This document shows, one piece after another, positions 34,834 through 44,129 of a stretch of 64,000 nucleotides of DNA (position 1 is the stretch's first letter; the number at the start of each line of letters is the position of its first letter). The position numbers and the translations under genes were made by a program. The DNA comes from Lyngbya confervoides BDU141951 (GTDB taxonomy: Bacteria; Cyanobacteriota; Cyanobacteriia; Thermosynechococcales; Thermosynechococcaceae). The notes beneath the pieces were generated by a model. That model made no database searches and was not told the DNA's origin. It worked only from the letters and a program-made list of their open reading frames with translations. The stretch spans positions 1-64,000 of the forward strand of contig NZ_JTHE03000104.1 of assembly GCF_000817775.3 (NCBI RefSeq), read 5' to 3'.

Positions 34834-35501
34834 AGTGAATCTAAAACTCCTGAATAAAGCATGTAGAGGCAAACTCCGCCCCGGCCGTGGAAACCAGCTG
34901 ATTAAAAAGGATAGATTCTCAACTGAATTCCCCGATTTTCCAGGCAACAGATCGCCGCCAAACCTTAAATTAGAGGATTTGCCAGAACGCAACCTGAGGA
35001 TTACGACTTCTTGAGGCCACGCTCTGGCAAGACGTCGAACCCTTAACCAGAGAGGAGGGCTAAGGGGGTCTGACTCTCCTTGCATTAATTGACGATAGCT
35101 CTCAATTAATCGCCCCCACATCCTACCAGGATTATTGAAAATTATTTTCATTAATAATGCAAAGTTTTGTAAATCACAGCCCAGGATCAAGCAGACCAGA
35201 AACGCAGCCATCGCGCTGGGGACCGGTATCGTTTCCTGGCTGGATCCTATTTCTGGGCAATCTGGACAGACTGGGTCTTGGCACCGTCATCCACAATTTC
35301 CACAGGGACTGTGGAAAACTCTCTTTAGGAGCCATCTTTTCCTGAACTGGGCCAGGCGGCATCCGTCAGTTCGTCAATCTTCTGTAAGGGGTCTATCGAA
35401 GATCTTCGCAGTCCTCCATCCATAGCTGAAAGCTTGGCTGGTGCTGTAGCGAAGCGCGACCACAGGGAGAAATCTACACAGTTTTGTTATGTAGCGTAGG
35501 C
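34834..35501. other. Long isiA leader and promoter region
   Basis: 668 bp without a supported gene. The isiA 5' leader (minus strand) fills much of it. A Fur-box-like palindrome sits at 35136-35150. The right part adjoins the TnpB element. Open frames here are extensions of isiA or chance. Confidence 0.6.
35136..35150. promoter_or_regulatory. Fur-box-like 7-1-7 palindrome upstream of isiA
   Basis: TGAAAATTATTTTCA is a perfect 7-1-7 inverted repeat, matching the Fur consensus TGATAATNATTATCA at 12-13 of 15 positions, and an AT-rich TTAATAATG follows. It lies about 303 bp upstream of the isiA ATG. isiA is Fur-regulated in other cyanobacteria and has a long leader. Confidence 0.65.
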
Positions 35502-36530
35502 ATGCTAAACATGACCTGGGAATTCAAGTTGGAGCCGACTGCCGAGCCGGTTTCAGAGATTGAGCACATTCTGGATGTGTGCCGCAATGTCTGGAACTTT
35601 GCGCTGCGGGAACGCAAAGACTGGCTCGATTCCCGCAAGTCACCCGTGAATGCTTGTTCGATTCAGCAAGCGTTTCTCTTGCCAGCGGATGCGCCCTTCC
35701 CGAATTACCACGTTCAGGCAAAGCGGTTGACTGCGGTCAAGGCTAACTTCCCTAGGCTCAAGACCGTGAATGCTCAGGTGCTTCAGCAAGTTCTCAGGAA
35801 GCTCGATGGCGCTTGGGAGTCGTGGCGGTTGAAACGATCTGGCTTCCCTCGGTTCAAAAAGCCGAATCGGATGCGCTCCTTTGGGTTCCCTCAGATGCTC
35901 AAGACCTGCATCAGTAATGAAGGGATGAAGCTGCCGCAACTGGGTTGGGTCAAGGTTCGGTGGTCACGGCGTATCTCCGATTTGTTTGAGGTCAAACAAG
36001 CCCGAATCGTCCGTAAGGCATCGGTCCATCAACGCATTGCCGATACTCGAAAAGACTGGCATTTCAAGCTGGCGCATCACCTCTGCGACGGTGCAGGGAT
36101 GATTTTCGGGGAAGATCTGGACTTCCGGATTATGGCCAAAGGAATGCTGGGTCAGTATCCGTTGGATGCAGGATGGGGACAGTTCACTCATCAAATCCTG
36201 CCTGGGGTGTGCTTCAAGCGAGAGGTGTATTACGGCAAGGTTGACCCAAGAGGGACGAGTCAAGACTGTCCTGATTGTGGTGCCGAAGTCAAAAAAGACT
36301 TGAGTATCAGAATCTCTCACTGTCTTGAATGTGGGTCAATCAAGCCAAGCGACATGGCTGCGGCTCAAGTGGTTTGTACCCGTGGGCAACGGGGAATAGA
36401 AAATGCCTGTGGAGTCGGGGTGACGGGGAGTTCAGTCATGAATTCTAGTCCACTGGCACTGAAGCAGGAAATCTTTGGGGCGACCCCAGGAAGCTCTCTC
36501 TGTCCCTGAGAGGTCAGAGGGAGAGGATGT
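35440..36530 (+). mobile_element. IS200/IS605-family element carrying only tnpB
   Basis: A tnpB-only element: no TnpA transposase gene is present. The right end has an imperfect GC-rich hairpin at about 36494-36527 (CTCTCTCTG ... CAGAGGGAGAG), as expected for the subterminal hairpin of this family. The left boundary is estimated. Confidence 0.6.
35502..36509 (+). CDS. tnpB: TnpB-like RNA-guided nuclease with internal deletion of RuvC-I
   Basis: About 335 aa, against about 400 for complete relatives. The N-terminal part (WEFKLEPTAEP ... VWNFALRERKDWL ... RLTAVKANFP) and C-terminal part (HFKLAHHLCDGAGMIFGEDL, KVDPRGTSQDCPDCG, CLECG, SDMAAAQVV) are family-typical. Between RIVRKAS and HQRIADTRKDWHF about 80-90 residues are missing, taking the first catalytic Asp (GIDVG motif). 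The RuvC-II Glu (FGED) and RuvC-III Asp (SDMAAA) remain, as does the zinc finger. The frame stays open across the deletion. The protein should be nuclease-dead, but may still bind omega-RNA and DNA. ATG at 35502 chosen; 35511 is also possible. Confidence 0.8.
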   Translation: MLNMTWEFKLEPTAEPVSEIEHILDVCRNVWNFALRERKDWLDSRKSPVNACSIQQAFLLPADAPFPNYHVQAKRLTAVKANFPRLKTVNAQVLQQVLRKLDGAWESWRLKRSGFPRFKKPNRMRSFGFPQMLKTCISNEGMKLPQLGWVKVRWSRRISDLFEVKQARIVRKASVHQRIADTRKDWHFKLAHHLCDGAGMIFGEDLDFRIMAKGMLGQYPLDAGWGQFTHQILPGVCFKREVYYGKVDPRGTSQDCPDCGAEVKKDLSIRISHCLECGSIKPSDMAAAQVVCTRGQRGIENACGVGVTGSSVMNSSPLALKQEIFGATPGSSLCP

Positions 36531-38389
36531 CAAGACTTACGATACTGTTCAATGAGATCTAAGACCGCATCGTAGCCATCAATGCCAATGACGGCTTTAA
36601 TGTCTGCTTGGGCCTTCTGTAAATCCTGCAAAAAGTGATCGGGCTGCTTGCCCTGGATCACAGACAGCAATCCCGCAGCCTGTCGCCATTGAGGGGATTG
36701 GATCTGATTCAGAAGGGACATGCCCAAGACGGCCTGACAAACGGCAGCCTCCATCTGCCCCACCGCATAGTGAGCTTCTGCAAGCTGAGTGTAAAGCTGT
36801 CCCAATCGGGCCATATCGCCCACCTGTTTGGCTGCGTTTAGTCCCTGAGTCAGATAGCGCAGCGCGACTTCAGCCTGGCCTTGGTTAAGATAGGCCAGGC
36901 CGAGATGGAGACAGCAAAGGGCTTCACTCGGACGATCACCATCTTGCTCAGCCAATTTCAGCCCCTGTTCCAGGTAGGCCATGGCCTGATCGTACCCCTG
37001 AGATCGCTCCTGCTGCTGGGCCTGGGCGACCTCGCTGGATCCGAGATTAGCTAGGGCGTGGGCTTGGCCCTGGCGATCGCCTCGCTCCCGGCTCACCAGT
37101 AGCGCCCGCTGCGCTTGGTCTATGGCCTCAGGAAATTCCTGCTGAGCCAGGGCAACTCGACTCAGATGATTCAGATTAGCAATCTCACAGGCACTATCTT
37201 GGGTCTGTTGGGCCAGTTCTAGGGCTTGCCGATGGAACGCAATGGCCGACGGCAGTTGTCCAAGTACCTGTTGAGAAGTCCCAATCAGCGTTAAAAGCCG
37301 CGCCTTTTCCTGCACCCCTTCGACCCATTTCAACGGCAGATCTAGATAATCCAAGGTTTGTTTTAAGTAACCCCCACTAAAGGCAGCAAAGATCCCTCCA
37401 TAGAGAGGAAAGTAAGGCTGGCGTGTAAAGGCCCGAAGCAACTGCAACGAGCACAGAACACAGGCCTCGGCCAAACAATCGCGGGTACTGGGGCTCAGCA
37501 GAGTTGCCTGACGAAAGCCCTCGGCACACTCCGCCCACAGGGTCGCAAAGGTTAGGTAGACCGAAATGGAGAGCCTTGGTCCGGCTTTGGGATCGTACGC
37601 CTGGCGATCAAACCAAGCAATCAGCCCTCGCTGTAACCATTGAAACACTAACCCCATCTCCACCCAATCTGCCAGGTCAACCTTGGGCTGGGCTTCTAGC
37701 CACTCCACCAGAGATTGCTGCATACTCAGCGTTCCCAGCACCTGCTTGACCCAGGAGGGGGAGAGCCGCTTTTGCCAGTAGACCCATGGCCCCGTGGTTC
37801 CTGGGGCACCTCCAAAGCCGATTCTCCCCTGAGCCGTTTCGTAAATCCATCCCAGCAAATCCGCCTCCAGTTCACTCCAGCGCTGGAGGGCTTGGGTGAC
37901 CCCCTTGCCAATCTGGTCAAGGGTCTGGGCCTCAGGATGCGATTCCCCCCTTGCCAGGATCATCTTGGCCAGCTGCTGAAGCTGATCGCGGTTGAGCTGC
38001 GACTCTAAATTGGGATCGATCAGTATCAGAAACTGCCGCAGCATTGCCTCTGGCTCAGTGCGGATCAGCTGCCGAATAATTTGCGCCTGGAGATGATCCG
38101 CGATGAAATCTTGATGGACCTCCGACCAGGCCTCCTGGATCATCTTGAGGGCACGCCGCCGCCGAAGCGCCTTAGCCTGCTTGATCTCATCAGCAGCGGC
38201 GGTAACGGCTTGGTCCGCTTGCTGGGTCACCCCTTGCAGCGATCGCTCAAACAACTCTCCGCTGCCAGGTTCCAGACGAGTTTTCAGGGTCCGCGCCACC
38301 TGACCTTTTGAGGCAAACTTGCCGTTTAAGGTCATCTCCACAAATTCTGCAATTAGCGCTTGATATTGTTCCAGGAGCGAATCAGCCAT
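36530..38389 (-). CDS. TPR-repeat protein
   Basis: 619 aa. From about residue 360 there are six or more tetratricopeptide repeats (for example AIAFHRQALELAQQTQDSACEIANLNHLSRVALAQQEFPEAIDQAQRALLVSRERGD). The N-terminal 300 residues are helical and of unknown family, with a basic KALRRRRALKMIQEAW segment. TPRs are protein-binding scaffolds. Convergent with the tnpB element. No signal peptide; role unknown. Confidence 0.75.
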   Translation of the reverse strand: MADSLLEQYQALIAEFVEMTLNGKFASKGQVARTLKTRLEPGSGELFERSLQGVTQQADQAVTAAADEIKQAKALRRRRALKMIQEAWSEVHQDFIADHLQAQIIRQLIRTEPEAMLRQFLILIDPNLESQLNRDQLQQLAKMILARGESHPEAQTLDQIGKGVTQALQRWSELEADLLGWIYETAQGRIGFGGAPGTTGPWVYWQKRLSPSWVKQVLGTLSMQQSLVEWLEAQPKVDLADWVEMGLVFQWLQRGLIAWFDRQAYDPKAGPRLSISVYLTFATLWAECAEGFRQATLLSPSTRDCLAEACVLCSLQLLRAFTRQPYFPLYGGIFAAFSGGYLKQTLDYLDLPLKWVEGVQEKARLLTLIGTSQQVLGQLPSAIAFHRQALELAQQTQDSACEIANLNHLSRVALAQQEFPEAIDQAQRALLVSRERGDRQGQAHALANLGSSEVAQAQQQERSQGYDQAMAYLEQGLKLAEQDGDRPSEALCCLHLGLAYLNQGQAEVALRYLTQGLNAAKQVGDMARLGQLYTQLAEAHYAVGQMEAAVCQAVLGMSLLNQIQSPQWRQAAGLLSVIQGKQPDHFLQDLQKAQADIKAVIGIDGYDAVLDLIEQYRKS

Positions 38390-38461
38390 AATCCCTCAAT
38401 CGCAGGATTGCAACGGTCAAAATTTCTTTTATTATCCCATTGCGCCCCCCTGGGTCCAAGA

Positions 38462-39487
38462 CTAACCCTGGTAGCGAAACAGCAGCACCGCAAACCAGCC
38501 CTGTTGATCTTGCCAAAGGTTGACCCGTTGGAGATGATGCCGGAGCAGCGTTGCCGTCAGGGCCTCCACTTCAAACTTCCGCGAAATTTCGGTTCGAATC
38601 TGCTCACCCGGCTGAAGGGTGAGGGTGAAATCTAAGGTACGGAGCCAAACGTCCTGCTGACGCTGACTTTCTAAATACATTTCAATTTGATGCTCAAGGG
38701 GATTGTAGCGAGCGCAGTGGGTAAATTGGTCCAGATTAAACGTTCCAGCAAAGGCACGGTTGAGGTGGCGCAGAATATTCAGATTAAATTGAGCGGTGAT
38801 TCCCTGACTATCGTTGTAGGCGCGCTCTAGAACCGTGACCGGCTTCTGTAGATCAACCCCCAGCAACAAATAGTCCCCTGGATTCAGGGCTGATGTCACC
38901 TGTTGAAAAAAGACATCCTGCTCCGAGGGGGCTTGTCCCAGGCGCTGGGTATCTAGGTTCCCCAGGGTACTCCCCAAAAACATTAAGAGGCGTGGTTTTT
39001 GGTCAGGCGCAGGCAGATGCTCCAAGGCCTGGCGGTAGGTTCCCGCCAGGCCGACGACTGACAGGCTGAGATATTGCGTGAGTAGGCGATGGGCCGTCTG
39101 TTTAAGAATCCCCCGGCTTACGTCAATTGGGTAGTAGGTGGGATGAGGATCAATTTCACAATAGGCATCTAGCAACAGGCGGGTTTTGCGGGAACTGCCA
39201 CTCCCTAGCTCAATTAAATCGCAGGGGCCGGTTCTCTGAGCGATCGCGGCCGCTGAATGCTCCAAAATCTGCTGCTCCAGCCGCGTTGGATAATATTCCG
39301 GCAGCTCTGTAATTTGCTCAAACAACAGCGATCCCAAATCATCATAAAAGTATCGGCAAGGCAGGGTTTTGGGAGTTTGACTCAAGCCTTCCAAAACGTC
39401 CGCGCCCTCTCGCTCCGAGGCACCGGGGTGGGGATTTAGAACAATCCACTGCAATCGATCAGACTGCGGGGTTGACAAACTAGGCAC
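38462..39487 (-). CDS. egtD: L-histidine N-alpha-methyltransferase EgtD
   Basis: 341 aa, the normal EgtD length. The SAM-binding LIELGSGSSRKTRLLLDAY and later LLMFLGSTLGNLD and HCARYNPLEHQIEMYLES blocks are diagnostic. It trimethylates histidine to hercynine, the first step of ergothioneine synthesis. No egtB sulfoxide synthase gene is in the window, so the rest of the pathway must be elsewhere. Cytosolic. The start codon suits the conserved N-terminus. Confidence 0.9.
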   Translation of the reverse strand: MPSLSTPQSDRLQWIVLNPHPGASEREGADVLEGLSQTPKTLPCRYFYDDLGSLLFEQITELPEYYPTRLEQQILEHSAAAIAQRTGPCDLIELGSGSSRKTRLLLDAYCEIDPHPTYYPIDVSRGILKQTAHRLLTQYLSLSVVGLAGTYRQALEHLPAPDQKPRLLMFLGSTLGNLDTQRLGQAPSEQDVFFQQVTSALNPGDYLLLGVDLQKPVTVLERAYNDSQGITAQFNLNILRHLNRAFAGTFNLDQFTHCARYNPLEHQIEMYLESQRQQDVWLRTLDFTLTLQPGEQIRTEISRKFEVEALTATLLRHHLQRVNLWQDQQGWFAVLLFRYQG

Positions 39488-39571
39488 AGTACAGCTCCTC
39501 AGTATAGTGAAAATTCATCTCTCCGCCGAAACAGGACGGCCTTCATCGCCTTCATCATTATGGAGCGCGAG

Positions 39572-40312
39572 TTAGACCGCAAGCTGTCCCCGCCACTGGT
39601 CCCACACCATCCAAACCCCCGTCACCGCCATGAGAACAAATACCGCCCTTGTAAAGTGCTCAGCACTCATTTGGGCTAGCACTTTTTTGGCTAACCAGTT
39701 TGCGGGAAAGCTAGCGACTCCAATGACCATACCGTAATAAAAGTAGTCTGGCTGCAGCAGCCCCAGAAGCAGGTAGGACAAAATTTTGGCCAAATGGAGA
39801 ACGGACGTATGCAAAGACTTGGTGGCCAAAAATTCTTCCTTCTGAAGACCAAACTGGAGGTACACCGGATTCGTGAGCGGTCCCGTGCTACCTATCAGAC
39901 TTGATCCAACTCCATTCACCAGCGCCATCGGCAAAAACAACCAGGCTTGGACAGCCCAAGACGGCTGTAATCTTCCCCACCAATGGTAAAGCGCCATGCC
40001 CACGAGAACCAGCCCCAAGATAATCTGCAATCCATCCCAATGAATCTGCTTCAGCACATAGGCACCAATCCCAGCACCGGCGATCGCTCCTGGCATGTAC
40101 CAATAGGTACTCTCCCAGTTAATCTCCTCCTGAAATAAGTAAATTCGCTGCAGGTGTCCAATGAGTAACCCAACGGTAATCACCGGTGCCACCGCTTGCA
40201 GCCCCAACAGAAAAGAAACGAGGGGAATCAATAACAGGGGGCTACCGCCACCGGCCAATAAACTGACAAACCAGGAAACAAAGCTGACGCTGGCAAGGAG
40301 AAGGACAGTCAT
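39572..40312 (-). CDS. TSUP-family (TauE/SafE) membrane permease
   Basis: 246 aa, about eight membrane segments. The first one, MTVLLLASVSFVSWFVSLLAGGGSPLLLIPLV, carries the GGGS/L loop typical of TauE/SafE permeases, and a second similar loop (VNGVGSSLIGSTGPLTNPV) marks the internal repeat. The family exports sulfite, sulfoacetate or similar anions; the substrate is unknown. Confidence 0.85.
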   Translation of the reverse strand: MTVLLLASVSFVSWFVSLLAGGGSPLLLIPLVSFLLGLQAVAPVITVGLLIGHLQRIYLFQEEINWESTYWYMPGAIAGAGIGAYVLKQIHWDGLQIILGLVLVGMALYHWWGRLQPSWAVQAWLFLPMALVNGVGSSLIGSTGPLTNPVYLQFGLQKEEFLATKSLHTSVLHLAKILSYLLLGLLQPDYFYYGMVIGVASFPANWLAKKVLAQMSAEHFTRAVFVLMAVTGVWMVWDQWRGQLAV

Positions 40313-40406
40313 GTCAGCTATTGTAACGGAATATGAATCTATTCCCGCCCGGAAAACACGGAGGAAGGGATTGCAGGTCTCGCTCCCATTTCTGGATTAG
40401 ACTCCC

Positions 40407-40781
40407 TCAGGACGCCTTGCCAGGTCCCTGGAGCACCTGATGGATAGTGCGCAAAACCAGATCGGATTCAAAGGGTTTGCAAATATAGGCATCGCATCCT
40501 TGCTTATGCCCCCAATGCCGATCAAAGGCCTCTCCCTTCACCGAGCAAAAAATTACGGGAAGCAGGGCCGCGTGCTGCTTAATCCAACGACAAAGCTCAT
40601 ATCCATTCATTTCAGGCATCACCACATCGGTCATCACCAAATCAAGGCGATTGGCTTCAATGAGCTGCTTGGCCTCTCTACCGTCACAGGCTTCTACAAC
40701 CTGAAAGTTGCTGGAACGTAGCAGAGCAATCAGAATTTCTCGGGCGGCCCGACTATCATCGGCAACGAGTACGGTAGTCAT
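40407..40781 (-). CDS. CheY-like single-domain response regulator
   Basis: 124 aa from ATG at 40781 (MTTVLVADDSRAAREIL). The phospho-acceptor Asp is in LVMTDVVMPEMNGYE, with the acidic pair VADD and the conserved Lys in YICKPFE. No output domain, so it acts through protein contacts. The open frame extends upstream but without family similarity. The neighbour ABC1 kinase gene is upstream on the same strand; no sensor kinase is adjacent. Confidence 0.88.
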   Translation of the reverse strand: MTTVLVADDSRAAREILIALLRSSNFQVVEACDGREAKQLIEANRLDLVMTDVVMPEMNGYELCRWIKQHAALLPVIFCSVKGEAFDRHWGHKQGCDAYICKPFESDLVLRTIHQVLQGPGKAS

Positions 40782-40925
40782 TGAAGGGGATAAATCAACA
40801 CAATGCTCAGGCAACTGTATTATGCTGTGGCCTGATTTACCCCTGCGTCCGTACATTCACGGATATTCCGCCTCGCCACCGTCAACAACCCTGGCAATCT
40901 GGCGCCAGAGGGAGGTTAGCCCAAT

Positions 40926-42551
40926 CTACTTCAGCTGCCCCGAGCGTAAAATCGTCACCACCAACCACATTCCCAGGAAACTCGCGGCACCAAATAAAAT
41001 ATTGCTCAAGATTTGAAACTGCGGCGCTGTGGCATTGGTGGACACAATGGCAGCACCAATCACCAAGGCCCCCACAACAGTGCTAAAGGATCGGCGGTTT
41101 GCGGAGCTATCTAGGCTGCGGCGTAACCCATTGATATCCTCAATATTGAGGTTAAATTTTAGGGTTTCAGAACTCAGTCGATTAAGCAAAAAACTAAGCT
41201 GACGCGGCGACTGGAGCGATAAATTTTTAAATTCCAGCCCCGTTCGCAACACAGATTGCAGGGGATCATCACCAACCAGCTGCCGCCAAAACATGTCGTT
41301 CATCAAGGGACGCACTTCTGCAACCACATTAATTTCGGGATAAAATAACCGACCTGTTCCCTCTAGATTGGTCAAAGACTTGGCAAATAGGCCAATATTG
41401 CTGGGCCAGCGTAGGTGATTACGACGGGCTGCCTGAAGAATTTCGTAAAAGGCCTGACTCGTATTCACCTGCGTCAAGCTTAAGTTGACATATTTTCGTA
41501 GCAGTCGATGGTATTCCCATTCAAGGGATGCCAAGTTGGCAGGCTCCATTGGCTCAGCCAGATCCAGGGTGATCTGCATGCATCGCTGGGCATCCAGGTT
41601 AATGATTGCAAGCACCATCTCCACCAGCGCCGCCTGGGTTCGACTGTCCAAACGCCCCATCATGCCGCAATCTAGAATTGCCAGGCGGCCATCACGCAGC
41701 AGCAATAAATTGCCTGGATGGGGGTCTGCGTGGAAAAAGCCATCCACCAGATACTGTTGGAAAAACGCCCGCACCAGCAGGGTCGAAATTTGTGCCCGTT
41801 GCTCAGGCTCAAGCGCCCCCTTGTCTCCCGCTGTCAACAGGGACGTTCCTTCTAACCACTCTAGTGTCAAAATCCTGGGGGTCGTGAGGTTCCAATAGAC
41901 CTTGGGCGTTGTAATTTTATTGGGGTCAAACCATTTGCCCGATCGCAGGTTCTGGCCCAGTTGTTCTGTGTAGGTCGCTTCCAAGGTAAAGTTGAGTTCA
42001 GCCCGCAGCGCTGAGCTAAATTCTGCCGCTAGGGCCACCACGTCATATTGCCGCCCAAAGTCAGTCCCTGAGAGAAGCTGGGCCACCTGCGTGATCAAGG
42101 CAATGTCGCGTTCCACTAAGGCCGTCAAGCCTGGGCGCTGAATCTTAATCGCCACCGTGCTGCCATCGAGGAGCGTTCCTTGATGAATTTGGGCAATAGA
42201 GCCTGCAGCGATCGCCTGGGTCTGAATAGTCTTAAAAATTGTCTCCAGGGGGTGACCCAGTTCGGTCTGGAGTAGAGTTTCCACCTCAGACCAATGGGAG
42301 GGCGGAACGTTAGCCTGAAGCTGGCTGAGCGTTTCGATGTAATCTGGGGAAAGCAAGTCTGGCCGGGTACTTAAAAGCTGCCCGAGTTTGACGTACACCG
42401 GACCTAGGTCCGTGAGGATATTTCGCAGCACAGTCGGCGTTGGCAGCTCTGGCTGGTCGGTTTTACCAAGGGACAACACTTGCTGCATATAGCTCCAGCC
42501 ATGGCGCAGCAGAACATCAAAAATTTCTTTTTGTCGGGAGGGTGGGGACAC
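40926..42551 (-). CDS. ABC1/AarF/UbiB-family atypical kinase
   Basis: 541 aa. Motifs: YVKLGQLLSTRPDLL (KxGQ), VAIKIQRPGL (nucleotide Lys), HADPHPGNLLLL and LAILDCGMMG (metal Asp), and a hydrophobic pair of segments at the C-terminus. UbiB-type proteins support quinone (in cyanobacteria probably plastoquinone or tocopherol) biosynthesis at membranes. Cyanobacteria often carry several paralogues, so a specific name is not given. Confidence 0.88.
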   Translation of the reverse strand: MSPPSRQKEIFDVLLRHGWSYMQQVLSLGKTDQPELPTPTVLRNILTDLGPVYVKLGQLLSTRPDLLSPDYIETLSQLQANVPPSHWSEVETLLQTELGHPLETIFKTIQTQAIAAGSIAQIHQGTLLDGSTVAIKIQRPGLTALVERDIALITQVAQLLSGTDFGRQYDVVALAAEFSSALRAELNFTLEATYTEQLGQNLRSGKWFDPNKITTPKVYWNLTTPRILTLEWLEGTSLLTAGDKGALEPEQRAQISTLLVRAFFQQYLVDGFFHADPHPGNLLLLRDGRLAILDCGMMGRLDSRTQAALVEMVLAIINLDAQRCMQITLDLAEPMEPANLASLEWEYHRLLRKYVNLSLTQVNTSQAFYEILQAARRNHLRWPSNIGLFAKSLTNLEGTGRLFYPEINVVAEVRPLMNDMFWRQLVGDDPLQSVLRTGLEFKNLSLQSPRQLSFLLNRLSSETLKFNLNIEDINGLRRSLDSSANRRSFSTVVGALVIGAAIVSTNATAPQFQILSNILFGAASFLGMWLVVTILRSGQLK

Positions 42552-42619
42552 GATATTTTTTTCTAGTCTGAGGCAACTATAATCAATTTCGCCGGGACAC
42601 GACCTCAGGCCTGCGCTCC

Positions 42620-43660
42620 TTGCGGAACCGGAGGACGTTGTTTTCTTTCTTTCCGACGCCGATCCGTCTGGCCCCCCTGAAATCTCCTGTGGCTCCCCTA
42701 ACCTATTCCATTGTTATTCCCATCTATAACGAAGCCGATAATCTCCTTGCGCTTCATCAGCAACTTCAAGCCGTCCTCGGGCCAAGGCCAGACGCCTACG
42801 AGATTATCTTTGTCGATGACGGCAGCCGCGATCGCTCCCTGGCAATCCTCCGACAGCTTCAGCACCACAACCCAAACCTGCGCTATCTGAGCTTCGCCCG
42901 TAACTTTGGGCACCAAATTGCCGTCACTGCAGGTCTACAGTTTGCTCAAGGTCAGGCCGTCATTGTAATGGACGGGGATTTACAAGATCCACCAACGCTC
43001 ATTCCCGTCCTCATTGATCACTGGCGCCAGGGCTACAAGGTCGTCTACGCACAACGGCGACGCAGAGACGACTCCTGGATCAAACAGGGCACAGCCTTCT
43101 TATTTTATAGACTTCTGCGCCAGCTCACTGAGGTGGACATTCCCACAGATACCGGTGATTTTTGCCTCATGGACCGCGATGTAGTGCAGCTGCTCAACCA
43201 AATGCCGGAAAAACATCGCTATATTCGCGGTCTACGGGCCTGGGTTGGCTTTCCCCAAACAGCCGTTCCCTTTGATCGACCCAATCGTTTCGCAGGAACA
43301 GCCAAATACACCCTGCGCAAATCGCTTTCCCTAGCCATCAGCAGCATCCTAGCGTTCTCCACCCTGCCCCTACGCCTATCGACCTATCTCGGGCTGTTTG
43401 CGGCGGGAGCAGCCATAGTGATGGCGGCCCTAACGCTATACTGGCGCATTGTTCAGCAATCGGATCGGCTCATCGGCTTTACCTTAATCACCATTGCAAT
43501 TTTCTTCATCGGCGCGGTCCAGCTCATTTGCATTGGCATTCTTGGAGCCTACATTGGCCGCATCTATGAAGAAGTTCAGGGCCGTCCCCTTTATACTCTA
43601 AAAGAACTCAACGGCTTTCCTAATCAACCGACCCACCTACCCCCACAATCCGCTCATTGA
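42620..43660 (+). CDS. GT2 glycosyltransferase, dolichyl-phosphate-mannose-synthase type
   Basis: 346 aa from TTG 42620; a GTG at 42689 would give about 323 aa and start right before [15 protein letters not shown], which fits the family better. Catalytic motifs: FVDDGSRD and MDGDLQDPP (DxD-type). Two or more C-terminal membrane segments ([48 protein letters not shown]) as in GtrB/ArnC-like enzymes that load sugar on polyprenyl phosphate. Likely inner membrane. Overlaps the next convergent gene by 24 bp. Confidence 0.88.
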   Translation: MRNRRTLFSFFPTPIRLAPLKSPVAPLTYSIVIPIYNEADNLLALHQQLQAVLGPRPDAYEIIFVDDGSRDRSLAILRQLQHHNPNLRYLSFARNFGHQIAVTAGLQFAQGQAVIVMDGDLQDPPTLIPVLIDHWRQGYKVVYAQRRRRDDSWIKQGTAFLFYRLLRQLTEVDIPTDTGDFCLMDRDVVQLLNQMPEKHRYIRGLRAWVGFPQTAVPFDRPNRFAGTAKYTLRKSLSLAISSILAFSTLPLRLSTYLGLFAAGAAIVMAALTLYWRIVQQSDRLIGFTLITIAIFFIGAVQLICIGILGAYIGRIYEEVQGRPLYTLKELNGFPNQPTHLPPQSAH

Positions 43661-43969
43661 GGAGCAAGAGGTGCGATTATCGGGCGTGTAACAATCATCG
43701 GAGGGCGGAACATCTGCCAACACGGTAGACCTTTGTGGGGTGGAGGACCTTTGTGGGGTGGACTGTAGGGGCGACGTTTGAAGTTTAGAGAAATTCCCGG
43801 TGGCGTTTACTCCCCTCTGGGAGGAAGTGCCCTCTGACCACAGATTATTGACTAGCACAGGAGAGTGAACCTGAGCCGGAAGCAGGCCACTGAATCCGAA
43901 GAGAGCAATGCTAATACCAAGGAGTTTGAGCATCATGGTGAGGGGAATCATACCAGTTGCCGCTGGCAC
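43637..43969 (-). CDS. Small secreted Ser/Thr-rich hypothetical protein
   Basis: 110 aa with an N-terminal signal-like segment ([23 protein letters not shown]). The rest is Ser/Thr/Pro-rich, with the STPQRS repeat made by an 18-bp tandem repeat (about 43728-43762). No family recognised. Its 3' end overlaps the glycosyltransferase gene by 24 bp. Confidence 0.5.
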   Translation of the reverse strand: MPAATGMIPLTMMLKLLGISIALFGFSGLLPAQVHSPVLVNNLWSEGTSSQRGVNATGNFSKLQTSPLQSTPQRSSTPQRSTVLADVPPSDDCYTPDNRTSCSSMSGLWG

Positions 43970-44129
43970 CTAGATCATGAGTAAGGGTGGGGGAAAGATC
44001 AGCTTTTTTTCAACATCCCTAATCACTATCTTACCCAATGGAACCCGCAGGCCCAAGCAAAGGTCATGAATATCAACATGCGGCCATCTCCTGCAGCAAT
44101 GGAGGGCAGGCCCCATTAGCAGAAGAGGA

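Noticed and set aside
34834-35211. N-terminal extension of IsiA
   Set aside because: The added 126 residues do not resemble the family; the ATG at 34833 gives the exact IsiA N-terminus and normal length, and the Fur-like site lies within the extended frame.
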